Assembly: GCA_017163975.1 (NCBI GenBank)
Contig: JAFFSR010000031.1
Location: 2,141,001 to 2,205,000 of the forward strand
DNA from: Anastatus disparis
Taxonomy: Eukaryota > Arthropoda > Insecta > Hymenoptera > Eupelmidae
Direction of reading: 5' to 3'
DNA length: 64,000 nucleotides
The notes under the pieces: model-generated
What the model was told of the DNA's origin: nothing
Seen by the model: the letters and a program-made list of their open reading frames with translations, nothing else
Databases searched by the model: none
Translations under genes and position numbers: made by a program
Shown here: piece after piece, positions 1 through 12,117 of the stretch
Layout of the letters: each line of letters opens with the position of its first letter
Numbering within the stretch: position 1 is the first letter of the stretch

Positions 1-2372
1 CTATAATAATATTTATTCTGAGTATAAATTAATTATTAGATGAAGATTATAATTATTTTACTTTCATAAGTTAATCGAAGAAGAAATAAAATAAATTAAT
101 AACCCAGAAAGATTGGTCACAGTATTCTGAATTACTGTATCAAGTTTACACAAGGACTTAAGTAAACTCAACCGAACTTATTCAGTTAGCGTTACTCAAA
201 CATCACTATGAAGGCTGTTCGGTAGATTTTACTGAAGTCTAAGGACCTTCTAGGAAGGGACAGAAAATGTTGCCGCCATTCTGATCTACACCGGAAAGGA
301 ACGGATAAAGTGCTCATAGAAAACATCACGGGTCGTCTGCTACGCTTCGTGGGGAATATTTATTGTCTCTTTCTAACATATTACGTTTTTATGTAGTTTC
401 CGGTTTAGATCTCTTGTTTGTAACAGCCAATAGAAAACGCAGAATGAAGTTTCCAGTCCCTTTCTAGAGGGTCCACATAGCTCTCGCAAAAGTGTGACTT
501 AAGTGCAGATTTAGATTACATAGTGTTAAAAAGGCCAAAGTCAAGGTTCATATTATTAAATCATGATGATAATGTTTGTATTGATAAGTTTTTCTTACGA
601 AATATAAATTCATATGTAATCTCAAGTTGATATTTTGACCGTACTTAATATAGCTGTACCTGTGAAATGACTTATCTATCAAAATATTTTCTTTTATTAA
701 AACAATATAATATTTAAAAGATGTTATCACATATAAAGTAGTGAAATATCAACAAAATCATGAAAGAAGTGTTTAAATACCTAATCTAAAATGTGGATTC
801 GTGCAAAAATATGATGCGAATATTTGTAAATCTTATTTTTCTGACTTGATTGCATAATAAAATTCATAAATAAATTTCTAGAATACAATTTCATAATATA
901 AATAATAATACAAAGTCTGCAAATGAGCTACAATCAGCCAAAAACGTCGAAAAAAATGAGTTTTTTTGCATTTTTAACTATGGCGCACCAACAGGAAATA
1001 TCTAGAAAAATTCAGGCAAGTAATTTTAAACAAAATACAAGTTTTTTTGCAAGAATTGGCCCTGTACCGAATTTCGCGTGAAAATAGGAAGGGTTTGAAT
1101 TTTTTTTATCCTTTTAGGTTATATAGCATCATTAAATCTTTATGAAAAATTATTACATGATTTTTAACCATTTAAGCTATAAGCACGATTTTCTTGGGGT
1201 TTTTTTATTGACTACATGCCGAGAAAAAAAATAAATATTGAAAAAGTCATTTTTTCCATGCTGTGGACAGGGGGAGGGGGGGTCGTGGTCTGCAAATATG
1301 ACAAAAACTATTTTTTTTATCCAAAACAAAGTTACAAGGTCAAACAAAAATTTCAGGGACAGGGCAAAATTGACTATCTTAACGGGGGGTATCCTTTGTT
1401 CTGAAATTTGCAGGAAAGTTATTTGCGACTGCCAAAAGTAGTGAAATTTTTGAGAACTGATTAGTCTTACGTAGTTTTAATTTTTAAGTATTTTAAAAAT
1501 TAAAAAAAAAAAAAATGACATTCATTTAGCCAATCTGATTTCGAAAACTAATTGATAAATTTGCTTCAAATTTCACATATAATTCATTTCTTTTGTCTAA
1601 CTAGGCGGGAAGCTCTTTGATCACTTCTGATTTTTGATTTAATGCTCTCACTAACTCTTTTCTTTCTTCCTTACTCCCTCTCTTTCCTTTTATCTCGTCC
1701 TGATACTCATTTTTACACTATTTTCATACATCTCTCTGTCTTATTCTTCCTATTTCCTAATCACTTTCTCACTCTCACTCTTTCTTTCCCTTCTTAATTT
1801 TTCTTAATAGAAATTATATTTTTTACATTGAAATCACATTAACAAAAAAAAAATTACTAACTCAATGAGCTCTATGAGAAAGCATTGCGCCAAAGCACTT
1901 GGCAGCACTTTTATTTATAGGTAACATAAATTTAAAATTAAACAATATATTATTTATTGGTGAATTAAATACTCATTGTTACTATGAAAATGAAATAAAA
2001 TGAGATTAATTTTATCTTTTATTTATAAAGAGATCACAGAAAGTTTTAATGAAATAACATTTTATTGAATAATTAAATATATCTAGTTTAATTTTTATAT
2101 TTTTTTCAGTAAATATAAATGAGAATCATGCAATATTGTATTTTTTATGTTACTTTTTATTTTAATAAAAATTTATTGAATTCCAAACAAAAAAATTTTA
2201 CTAATAAACCCATTTTTACAAGATAAAAAATCGCATAGAGCAGCGGAGGGACTCAGAATGTATGGAAACAAAATCTTTTAATCAGCGAGTGGGGATAACG
2301 CACGCGTAAGTCAATAGAAGAGAAGGCAGCGGGACTCAGATCGTCGACAGTACGTACTCAAGGAAGAAATAG
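1..2372. other. AT-rich noncoding DNA
   Basis: No gene is recognisable on either strand; open frames here are short and low-complexity. A weak inverted similarity joins about 240-265 and 445-475. A pyrimidine-rich tract (mostly TC and TTCC runs) covers roughly 1650-1805. The stretch around 1550-1625 resembles 49150-49240 (both contain a 'TCTAACT(A/G)GG..GGAAGCT' string), so it is probably a fragment of a dispersed repeat. Confidence 0.6.
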
Positions 2373-2590
2373 TATATTATTCACCTAGGGAGTAAAAACG
2401 AAAAATGTCTTAAATCGTATGTAAATGTCACCCGAGCCGAAGGCGAGGGTGACAAACATACGATTTAAGGCATTTTTCATTTACTCCCGTGGTGAATATA
2501 CGATTTTTTAGCCTAACGAGGCCGCAATTGCAACCTTTGCGATCGGGCACAGGGAGACAAGGTTGCACTTGCGGCCCGCTAGGCAAAAAA
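2373..2590. repeat. Two adjacent imperfect palindromes
   Basis: The first palindrome (2373-2500) has arms starting TATATT(A)TTCACC and ending GGTGAATATA, with a GC-rich hairpin core GTCACCCGAGCC...GAGGGTGAC near 2430-2452. The second (about 2503-2590) pairs TTTTTTAGCC with GGCAAAAAAA around a GC-rich centre. They look like hairpin-type nonautonomous elements; no protein is encoded. Confidence 0.55.
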
Positions 2591-2624
2591 AGACTTTTAT
2601 AGAAAATTCTATCTTATAAAAAAA

Positions 2625-3220
2625 AAGTTATATGATTTCGTGTATCTAATTATTATTAGTAATTATTCATTATTAGTAATCGAAAATGATCATTAATTTT
2701 ATTTTATTTGACAAGCCACAATGATATATAATCTTCTCATAAAATAATGGAATTTCTGATTGAAAAAAATCGAATAATTGCATATTTTTCGTTTGAAAGA
2801 TTGCAACTGCGGCTAGAATGTATAGGTGTGTCTTGAGTATTAAGTATAACTTTGAACTTAAGTATCGTTACTTGAGTATCAGCTGTTACTTAAATTAGGT
2901 ATTACATCTTTACAAACGAGTATCATATCTGTGTGTCTAGCACTCAATTGAAGTAACAGCTGATATTCGAGTAACAATATATTAAAGTTATACTCAATAC
3001 TCAAGTCATGTTTATATATTCGAGCCGTAGTTCTAATGTTCCAAACAAAAATATGCAATTATTCTAATTTTACTAATCAGAAATTCCATTATTTTATGAG
3101 AAGATTATATATCATTAAGATTTGTCAAATTGTATAAAATTAATGATCATCTTTGATTACTAATGATGAATAATAACTTACAATAATTAGATACGGAAAA
3201 TCATAAAATTTTCCATGAAA
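2625..3220. repeat. Foldback element, long imperfect inverted repeat
   Basis: The left arm (about 2625-2870) and right arm (about 2995-3220) are reverse complements over some 230 bp. Shared blocks include ATTAATGATCAT, the CTTCTCATAAAATAATGG block with its complement, and the TTGAGTATTAAGTATAAC region. The centre (2870-2995) carries a second inverted pair built on 'GTTACTTGAGTATCAGCTGTTACTT'-like sequence. No ORF lies inside, so this is a nonautonomous foldback element. Confidence 0.6.
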
Positions 3221-3241
3221 AACATTTTCTTTCTTGATTAT

Positions 3242-3247
<6 letters not shown>

Positions 3248-3330
<83 letters not shown>
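3248..3330. repeat. Compound microsatellite (CA)n(TA)n(TG)n
   Basis: A CA run is followed by a TA run and then a TG run, which together form a self-complementary tract able to fold into a hairpin. It is simple-sequence DNA without coding meaning. Confidence 0.9.
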
Positions 3331-3557
3331 ATTGTTTGCATACACATTTTTATTTTACATAAATTACTGCAATTGATAAAACTTTAAGACTAATTGAATT
3401 AGAATATTAAAATTAATAATTCAGCAATTTCTGAAGTCTTATATAGAAAAAAATGACGAAGAGTACTATGAAATTTTTAACACTTCCTTGAAAAAGAAAT
3501 TGTTCATCAAACATTAATTAATAAATACAATGAATCTATTACTTATTTATTTTGTGA

Positions 3558-3790
3558 AAGTGTGGTGGCGTAACAAATAAGCCTCTGGTTTTTAAATCTA
3601 GAGGAAAGTGAATCCCGGCCAGGTGCCTCTGATTTTTTTCAAAAGAAAACTAGTTTATGTGCCCTGTATGTCACGACTCTTAAAAAATCCAACCTCATTG
3701 GGTACCGGTTGATGGTTGGTCACGAAACTAGCTGATCATCACCATCGGTGATCAAAGTTGTCGGTACGGTATATCAGATTGTTTTTATTC
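3558..3790 (+). repeat. Possible tRNA-derived SINE
   Basis: This block is less AT-rich than its surroundings. Its head has a box-A-like GTGGCGTAAC...AAGCC, then a CCTCT...AGAGG stem where an anticodon arm would be, and a box-B-like GTGAATCCC. A non-tRNA body of about 150 bp follows. The box B departs from consensus and no second copy was seen in the window, so the assignment is tentative. It could also be a decayed tRNA gene fragment. Confidence 0.3.
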
Positions 3791-4659
3791 TAAAGCAATG
3801 AGATAAACGGGTTTTAGGTTGAATATCAGTTGATATCATTATATTAAATGCTCAATGTGTAGAGAGCATTAGATTAGATTAGATATTGTTTTATTTTGTA
3901 TTATAATTACAAAAAGAGCGTGTAAAATTACTAATAAAGTTAAAAATACATAAAATACTTGGAATAGCCTTGCATATATAAAATTAAAATAGCACAGTAT
4001 GATATCACAGTCATAAAACATAATAGAGATAGTAATACTGTAATAGTAAGTCAATAAATTAAATAAAAGTGATATCACAGATAACACGAATAAATACACG
4101 CAAAGAGTACAAATAATATAGTTAAAAATCAGTCTCAAATATCTATCAGTCAAAAGAATTATATAAAATCAAGCGTGTAAAGAGCGCAGTCGAAATATCA
4201 GCAGTATACAGTAAGTTAAAATCACAGCAAAGTTGAATGTACAGCAATATACAAGTCAATCTGATAAAAATATAATCATTAGGCTTAGCATTAGGCTTTT
4301 ATTAATAAAAAAATTTGTTCATTTTAAAATTGGATACAGTAAAAACTTTTTTAAAAAAAAGCAAAAAAGACTTTCTTCTGCTCTTTTTGTCCTTTGGATA
4401 GGTAGTTAAAGTAAGACTTATGATACCATCACATTCTACAGAAAAAATTACGCAAAAAATATGTGAATAAGTGGTTTTTTCGACTTTTCGATGTGGCACA
4501 CCACTTCGAACAATCTGAAAAAATTCTAACTTTTTAAGATTATTTTTTCAAAACTTTTTACCTTTGACCTCTACAACTTTTGTCTGACCGTTTTTTTGTA
4601 AAGGTGGGGTGGCTTAGGAGATTTCCCTCTGAGTAGATTAAAAGAAGACACCATGTATG

Positions 4660-4722
<63 letters not shown>
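3791..4722. other. AT-rich noncoding DNA ending in an (AT)n microsatellite
   Basis: No gene is recognised here. A pure TA dinucleotide run covers about 4663-4722 and abuts the left end of the next transposon, hiding that transposon's target-site duplication. Confidence 0.6.
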
Positions 4723-4729
<7 letters not shown>

Positions 4730-4926
4730 CTATTATGTATATGAAGATAAAATTTACCTTGTAGAACACTCAAAAATTTTTTTTTTACTACAGCAATTTT
4801 AGTGTTGGATGTAAAAACGAAAATTCAAAAATTGAAAATGAACCTCTACTTTTGAATGACTATATCTCCGTCAATTTTTAACCTTTTTGAGCGTTCTTTT
4901 AACGAAAATGTGCGGAATTCTGTCTA

Positions 4927-5204
4927 CACTGTAAAAAATTTTGTGTAATTCGTGAAATTTTATTTTGTACAAATATTTTTGTGTTAAAGTTTTACAAACA
5001 TGTTTGTAAAATCAATACAAAAAAATTTGTAATTTGAAAATGTATGTGTACTTTTAAAATTAACACAAAAATTTTTGTAGAATTAACACACAGAGTTTGT
5101 AAATTTTACAAACATGTGTGTACTTATTAATTTTAACACGAAAAAATTTGTATTTCATCTCTAACACTTATGTGTGTTAAAATTACAAATTTTTTTTCAC
5201 TGTG
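4927..5204. mobile_element. TA-flanked MITE inside the left inverted repeat
   Basis: A 278-bp insertion begins CACTGTAAAAA and ends TTTTCACTGTG, with TA on both sides (4925-4926 and 5205-5206). The right arm of the host transposon lacks it and shows the uninterrupted site (about 8630-8655). Several internal copies of an ACACAAAAATTTTTGTA-like palindrome are visible. TA duplication and CACTG ends suit a Tc1/mariner-mobilised MITE. Confidence 0.8.
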
Positions 5205-6024
5205 TAGTTTTAAATTCAATCTCGATATTTGTAATACAATTTGATCTCACTGTGTTACTTACGAGAAATAAAAAAAAAACATTTTTTTCAAACACGATTT
5301 TCTCAAAAACTATATATTTTTTTTTTTTAAATTTTCATATGATTTTATACATAAAAAATACTAAATTTTAGGGTAGGTGATAATATGCGATTTTGCCTTA
5401 TTTTTTGTTAACAGATTTTTAAACGTTTTTTTTTTATATTTTCGATTTTAAAACATTGATACCATGGCGCATCGTACTATTTTTCCAACTTTACGTGTTC
5501 TTACAACTATTTTTGTGCTTTTATTTATTAATATATCAAAAATATTAACAATAATCTTTAGAATAAACCCCGGATCGAATATTTTCATCAATTAGAACCG
5601 AAGTTATGACGTTTTAAAGTTTAAAAAAAAAAGCTGAAACTTTAAATAAATATGATATTTACATTGAGAAAACGCAATTTTCGTTAAAAATTAAAATCTG
5701 AAGATATAAATTTTTTAATTAAAAAAAAAAAGTTATTTTGATGAAAGAATACATAACCATTTATCCTCTTTTTATGGTACATTATTATAATAAAAATTTT
5801 TTTGTTGAAGAATATAATTTTTCTATCAGTTTGAATTTCGCGCCTAGGATTTGAATTTATTTCGTAGGGAGTTGACGCATGTCACCACTAGGTGGCGATG
5901 ATTCGTTCTTTGCATTCTCATTAACGACTTGACGCGTTTAAAAATATAATAAAAGGAAGATAAAAAATAAAGATGTTTAAGAAAAATTATTTTTTTCGAT
6001 CTGTCATTGAACAGAATATCAATA

Positions 6025-8009
6025 ATGGCATCATTGATTGTTGAAATAAAGTGCAAGGATTTAAAAGAAAGGCACAAAAAAGTTGTTTATGATTACTCCA
6101 AAAGTCCGCTTAGAGAATTAGGTGATCTAACGGAGTCTTTGAAGCGCTTGTATCCAAATACTTCTTTCTCTAGAGAAGATAAAGTATGCCCTTCGTGTTA
6201 CAAAATATTATTAGATGAAGTGAAAAATGCGCTTATTTCATCGACTTCAAGCAGTCAACAATCTTTGGAAGATTTTATTCAGTGTGTGGTAGAACAGCTC
6301 AACGAGACTTCAAGTAATTTAAAATTAAATATTTCACCAATTATAATGCCTCAAAGTATCAATATCAAGATACGAGAATCTTATGCTCTCCGAAAAAAAA
6401 ACAAATCAACGATGCATTCGATTCACAAATAGCAAGTAAAATGATGAAAGTCTACGATATAACGGATTTGCCCGCATTGAATGAAAATAATGAATTTAAA
6501 ACAAATGATAAATGGCTTGAGAATATTAAAATTGCATTAGATAATTGTTCAAATTTTCTTGAGAAAGTGCGATTGTTGAGTATTATACCAAGTGATATTT
6601 CCAAAAATTATTTATTATCAGTTTTATCAAATGTAACTATTTATATGATTGATCAAGCACGATCATTGGTAATAGTTGTTAGTGAAATTGTAATGAAAGT
6701 AAAGGATTATTATCTGAACGATGATTTTAATTGTTCTCGTCAAAGTGAAAATATAAGCGACACAATATCTATCAAAGAAAATGGTATAAAAACTAAAAAA
6801 GTCAAACGCTTTCTCGCGCGAAGTATAAAAGAAATATATCAATTATTTAAAGACGAAAATCTTGAAATAAAAACAAAAATTGGTAAATCAACATTTTACG
6901 CTTTAAGACCGAAGTGGGTTATACCACATCCACCCACCGATTCGTGTCTTTGCGTTTACTGCGAGAATCTTAAACTTATGTTAAATGCTTTGAATAATTA
7001 TAAAAAAGAGAATAAACAAGACATTGCAGATTTGGGATTGAAAATATGTTCTTCACTTTTTTATTCAAAAGATGATATGAAATGTGTACTAAGAGAATGT
7101 AAAGAATGTCCCATTGGAGATTCTAATGATTTACAAGTAATTTCTTTGACAGAAGAAGATTTATATGAAGAAATAATTTATGGTGTTTGGGAAAAAATCA
7201 AATTTACTGAATAAAACTAGCACAATTGAAAATTTCTTAATAGAGTTAAGAGAGCGCACTCTCACTGTAAGTGCTCATAAAGAAATTTAACGTATAGCAA
7301 TTAAAGAGGTTAAACTTTTAGCAAAAAATAATGACTTCCAATTAGTTATTCATGTCGGTTCTGCAGAAAATTGGACAGTTCTGCTTTAAAATGAAATTTA
7401 AAGCTATCATTGGAGTAAAAACCAAATATCAATATTTACATCAGTATGCTATTTTGAAAATGATAAAACAGTCAGTTATGTTACCGTTTCTGACGATATT
7501 AAACATGATTCGTCTCATGTCCTAATGGCTATAAATTTAATTATTGACAACTTAAAACAAAAACATATTGCGCAAGATCTTGATGAAATCATAATCATTT
7601 TCGATGGAGCTGCCAGTCATTCTAAAAATAAACATCAATTCTATGAGCTTCAAAACTCAAAAGTAAACAGAAAATGGCTTTTTTCTGCAACAGGTCATGG
7701 TAAAGGCGCTTGTGACGGTATTGGTGGTTTAGTTAAACATTATGCTACCACGCATAATCTGTCCAAGAAGAGTGCAGATTTTATTAGAAATGCTGAAAAT
7801 TTCGCCACTCACGTGTTAAAATATACTCCGTCGATTAACATTCTTGTTATCCGTAAGGATGAGTTAGAAGTTTTTCGACAGACAAAAAAAAATGGAATGA
7901 TTAGGAAATGCAAAAGGAATTAAAGGTATTCAAAAGATTTACTGTTGGAAAAGTGAACGAAACCAAATCTACGCTGCCAAAACTTCGAGACATGAGCGGC
8001 AAGAAGTGA
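6025..8009 (+). pseudogene. DDE-type transposase of the 4723-8834 transposon, broken
   Basis: The reading runs through three shifted frames. Segment one (6025-6432) holds a CPSC motif. Segment two (6441-7214) has a Lys-rich middle and a zinc-like block TDSCLCVYCENLKLM, preceded by a RPKWVIPHPP stretch. Segment three (about 7223-7923) has an in-frame stop near 7288, the acidic IIIIFDGAASHSKN motif (likely a catalytic Asp) and HGKGACDGIGG. A last frame change near 7900 leads into a Trp/Lys-rich tail ending at 8009. I know these motifs from uncharacterised insect transposon proteins; Sola2-type transposases are one candidate family, but I cannot confirm that. At least four lesions make it nonfunctional. 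The ATG at 6025 is preferred because upstream codons are low-complexity; 6007 is also possible. Confidence 0.7.
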
Positions 8010-8834
8010 ATTGAAAGGTTTTATTCAAATTCGGATTTTTTTATTCACATTAGTTCTCAATTCATTAGTGTTCATTTTTTAATTGTATCGCATATTATTT
8101 GTTCATTGAAAAATGACCAAATAATATATTTCAGTATTTAAAATATTCACCTTTTCAAAATTCAAAATTCAAATTAAAAATTTAAAATTCAAAATTCAAA
8201 GTAAATATATTTATTTAAAGTTTCAGCTTTTTTTTTTTTAAACTTTAAAACGTCATAACTTCGGTTCTAATTGATGAAAATATTCGATCCAGGGTTTATT
8301 CTAAAGATTATTGTTAATATTTTTGATATATTAATAAATAAAAGCACAAAAATAGTTGTAAGAACACGTAAAGTTGGAAAAATAGTACGATGCGCCATGG
8401 TATCAATGTTTTAAAATCGAAAATATAAAAAAAACGTTTAAAAATCTGTTAACAAAAAATAAGGCAAAATCGCATATTCTCATCTACCCTAAAATTTAGT
8501 ATTTTTTATGTATAAAATCATATGAAAATTTCGAAAAAAAATAAAATAGTTTTCGAGAAAATCGTGTTTGAAAAAAATCACTTTTTTTGGTTTTTTGTAA
8601 ATAACTCAGTGAGATCAAATTCGAGATTGCATTTAAAACTAGACAGAATTCCACAAATTTTCATCAAAGGTTAAAAATTAACGGAGCTATAGTCATTTAA
8701 AAGTAGAGGTTCATTTTCAATTTTTGAATTTTCGTTTTTACATCCAACACTAAAATTGCTGTAGTAAAAAAAAAAAATTTTTTTTGAGCGTTCTAGGAGG
8801 TAAATTTTATCTTCATATATATAATAGAAGGTAT

Positions 8835-9590
8835 TTTTATTACTTAGAAGAAAATTAAAAAATTCGATCAGTGACGGCCTGCATGAATCTGAATGGAATC
8901 AGCCATATATATATATACAGTACCCTGCAAAAGTTTTCGGAAAAACTTTTTAAGAAAGGTAATTATTCAAATAAAAATATCTCTGGTTCTATTGGCCGTA
9001 GAATAAAAAACAACAAAAGAAATTAAAGTAGAGATCAAATACTAACTTTTTATGGATCGCAAAATTTTTTTAAGTCATTTTTTCTAATTTTTATACCGTT
9101 TTGAAAATTTTGAAAATTGTCGAAATGTTTAAATTTTGTTCAATCACTTGTATCTTTCTAAAAAATGAAGCTATGTAAAAAATTCAAACAAAAATTGAAA
9201 GATATCGACGAAATCTAAAAGTTTTCACTAAGGTGATTTTTTGCTAGGATAATTTTTAAAAAAATTAAATTTTTCGACTCACTGAGTCTAAATATACACA
9301 AATAAGTGAAAAAATAGAAATTTAATTTTCTACTGATACAATGCTTTCTCTATGATAAAGCGAAAATAGAATGAATAAAAAAGACTTATATAATATCTTA
9401 ATTGCTATTTTAAATGTGGCTTTCCTTCGTGAATTACAAATAAAACTATTTTGTAATTATGCGTTGCGCAAAAATTTGAAAACTTGCTCTATGAATAAAT
9501 TGTTAAAAAAGATCAAATTCATTATAGGACTTTGTAGACAACGTACTTTAGTCTATATTATTATTAAAGATAACGGGTAGGCAGTTCTAT
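8835..9590. other. Noncoding DNA with one Tc1-like terminus
   Basis: After a short TA run, CAGTACCCTGCAAAAGTTTT starts at 8918 directly behind TA. This resembles the outer end of Tc1-family inverted repeats. No matching opposite end was found nearby, so it is probably a broken element. The rest, to about 9590, is AT-rich without a recognisable gene. Confidence 0.4.
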
Positions 9591-9599
9591 AAGAATAGA

Positions 9600-11485
9600 G
9601 CCACCTGATGTTGCCTAGGCTGAAGGGCCTTTGCAACCCCATGGTTTAGTCCCACCAGCAACCCCTCACTACAACTTTATAGATGGGTTTCGGGCATGTG
9701 CGGTTAGACGTACTTGTATATGAAATGTTTCGTGATCTCTTTGTATAAAGAAATCACATTATTTAAGGGGAGTACCTTGATTTTATTAATATTAGAGTAC
9801 TCCATTCCTCTGTGTTTCATTCTAGTTGTCACTAGTTCCTCATACTCACAGAGGATGTGCTGAGCCATCTCCAGAGCGGCCCGCACCATCTGCATGCAGG
9901 AAAACCAGCCACTTTTTTTTGATGTCGTACATGTGGAAATTTGATTTACCATGCCCTATCGCTATTTGTGCGACTATGTTCATATCTTCTCTGCTTAGGT
10001 TTGGACCCCGTACCAACCACGTATGATCGGGATCGTCACTTAGTAGAGCTTTAGCTTGTTTGCAGCCTGGTGTGTTCCTCCAGGTTGCCCTATGTTGTGT
10101 CTTTCGCCATTGACACATTCTTTCTTTAATTTGGCTCATCTGGATTCCCAACGCAGGTTCAGGGCCAATTAGTGATGTTTTTGCAGACAGTTTTGCTAGG
10201 TAGTCTGCTACCCTGTTGCCTTTGAATCTCACGTGACTGGGAACCCAGTAAAGTTTGAGTTTCCTGCATCTTTCTCCTAAAATATTTAGTGAGTTGATGC
10301 ATTCCCTTACCAATCTAGACTTAGTTTTGTAGCTTTTTAAGGTCATGAGTGCCCCTTTGCTAACTGAACAGATATTCACTATGTCTTGGTTGTTCGCATT
10401 CAGTGCCAACAGCGGTACCATAATACCCTTCCCAGGCCTTCTTCGGTAGATGCCTGCTCCAGTACCCGTTGCGGACTTTGATCCATCTGTGTACCAGATG
10501 TTGCCTAAATTCGGTATTCTGTCATTACCTTTTTCTGACAGCCAGTCTTCTCTGGTTGGGAAAATCACCTTGAATTTATTGTCAAAGTGATATTTCGTCA
10601 CCATTAGATCTGACCTCATCTTTGGTAGTACATCCTGTTTAAGACAAGGAGGGTTAGTGTGTTCACCTCTTCCGGTCCACATATTGAGAGAAATCAGTCT
10701 ACATGCAGACCTTGTAGCAGCCTCTTGTACATATAGTTGTAGGGGTGCCACTCCCATCAAGAATCCCAGGACTTCTATGGGAGTAGTCCTCATTGACCCT
10801 GTCATGGCTCTCAGGACAAGTCCCCTTAGCCTAACTAGGAACTTCGCTGTTGTAGTTTGGCTGGTGCGTTTCCACCATACTACCGCTGCATAGGTTAGCC
10901 TAGGAATGAGAATTGTCCTAAACATCTACAGGATGGTTGAGGGTTTTAGCTCCCAATTCCTCCCAATAGTTCTCCGGCTGAGCCAAAACATGTTGGTGAG
11001 CTTCCTGCAGCGCTCTTCTACCTGGGGTTTCCAGTGTAGCTTGCTGTCCAGTATCACCCTCAAGTATTTGGCCTCAGATTTTGGTGTTATACTTGGCCTC
11101 CTAGCTTTAAGGTTTTGTGCAGTTTCCACTTGTACTTCCTCTTGAAGACCACCAACTCTGTTTTACTAGGGTTGATGGACAGTTTATTGGTTTTGCACCA
11201 ATTCCAAAGTCTGTCCAGTGCTACCTATAATATATCTGCCAGCGGTTCGAGATAACGCCCTCTCACCACTATCATTATATCATCGGCATACCCAATGACG
11301 TGGCATCCGGTTTCTTTAACACAGGTTAAGGCACCTTCCGCCACCAAGTTCCATTCTAATGGAGAGATCGCACCACCCTGAGGACAGACATTTGCAACTG
11401 TACCTCTGACCGTGGTATCATCCCCAGTTACTTCCAGTAATCGGTGACTCAGCATATCATGGATCCAGTCCGTGATCATGGCCGG
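9600..11485 (-). pseudogene. Non-LTR retrotransposon, RT C-terminal half plus RNase H (3' part)
   Basis: Read on the minus strand, the first block (11479-11225) is the reverse transcriptase palm, with PQGGAISPLEWNLV and the catalytic GYADDIMIV. A frameshifted linker (about 11224-11130) leads to the thumb (ARRPSITPKSEAKYLRVIL), a TAG stop at 10926-10928, and then RNase H. The RNase H shows WYTDGSK and YWVPSH, but the expected second catalytic Asp appears as Val in CSVSKGAL. A frameshift near 9910 moves the Cys/His-rich tail (AQHILCEYEELV) into another frame. The order RT, RNase H, zinc-like tail fits I/LOA-type elements. It was split by BEL-1; the upstream part lies at 18212-18790. No poly(A)-like 3' tail is evident. 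Confidence 0.85.
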
Positions 11486-12059
11486 TGTTCACGACGTATT
11501 AAATTGTAAAATTTGTTTGCCAAGAGACTTTTTCTTTATATTAAAATTTAAATAATGTACTTTAAATTTTAGAATTTTTGAATGTTATGTACGTTTCATC
11601 GCAGTTGAAGTTTTTATTGCCACTGTGTTGGCCGCGTTGCGACGATCTCAAGGATCGTTCGAGGACGTCTTTTTCCTCTCCCACGATTAATAATCGATAA
11701 TTGGAGGGGCACGGAGCGAGGGAACACATAAGGTTTTCTTGAGTTCCGGCGGGCCACGGAACGTTCATGACATTCTATTACTATGGAAACAAGAAATGAT
11801 TTTTTGTTTATTTTGAAAAGTTGAATGCGTGCTCTTGTCAAATTGAATTCTTTGCGTTTTTGATAGCTTAAAAGAACACGTCTATTATAAAATTGTTTTT
11901 GCGAGCAAATTCAAATAAAAAAAAGGTTGTTTCATTAAATTAGCGAGCGCATTAATTATTTTTTGTTAATTACAATTATTATAAAAATAAACTACTATTC
12001 TAAAGAAGAATAACTTACAATTATTTCATTATATTAAAATATTCATTTTTCTTTCAACA
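11486..12059 (+). repeat. BEL-1 5' LTR
   Basis: A 574-bp terminal repeat bounded by TG...CA. It differs from the 3' copy only near 11759, 11907, 12026, 12043 and 12045. It should carry the promoter and polyadenylation signals, but no clear TATA box was identified. Confidence 0.95.
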
Positions 12060-12063
12060 TTTT

Positions 12064-12081
12064 TGGTGCCGAAACTCGGGA
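12064..12081 (+). promoter_or_regulatory. BEL-1 primer-binding site
   Basis: TGGTGCCGAAACTCGGGA starts four bases after the LTR and has the TGG start expected of sequence complementary to a tRNA 3' end. The tRNA species was not determined. Confidence 0.8.
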
Positions 12082-12117
12082 CTTCGTGTCTGTAAAAAGA
12101 GAAAAGAAAAATCTAAT

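Larger units (their letters stand above)
4723..8834 (+). mobile_element. DNA transposon with long terminal inverted repeats
   Basis: The terminal sequence ATACCTTCTATTAT at 4723 is repeated inverted at 8821-8834. The inverted repeats then continue inward for about 630 bp on the right (8205-8834). On the left they run to about 5655, where a 278-bp MITE lengthens them. The arms are only mildly diverged. Between them lies one broken transposase in the plus orientation. The superfamily is not certain: the left end merges into an (AT)n run, so the target-site duplication cannot be read. Confidence 0.85.

Noticed and set aside
4558..4773. 71-codon frame with a long Ile/Tyr run
   Set aside because: It is the translation of the (AT)n run at 4663-4722.
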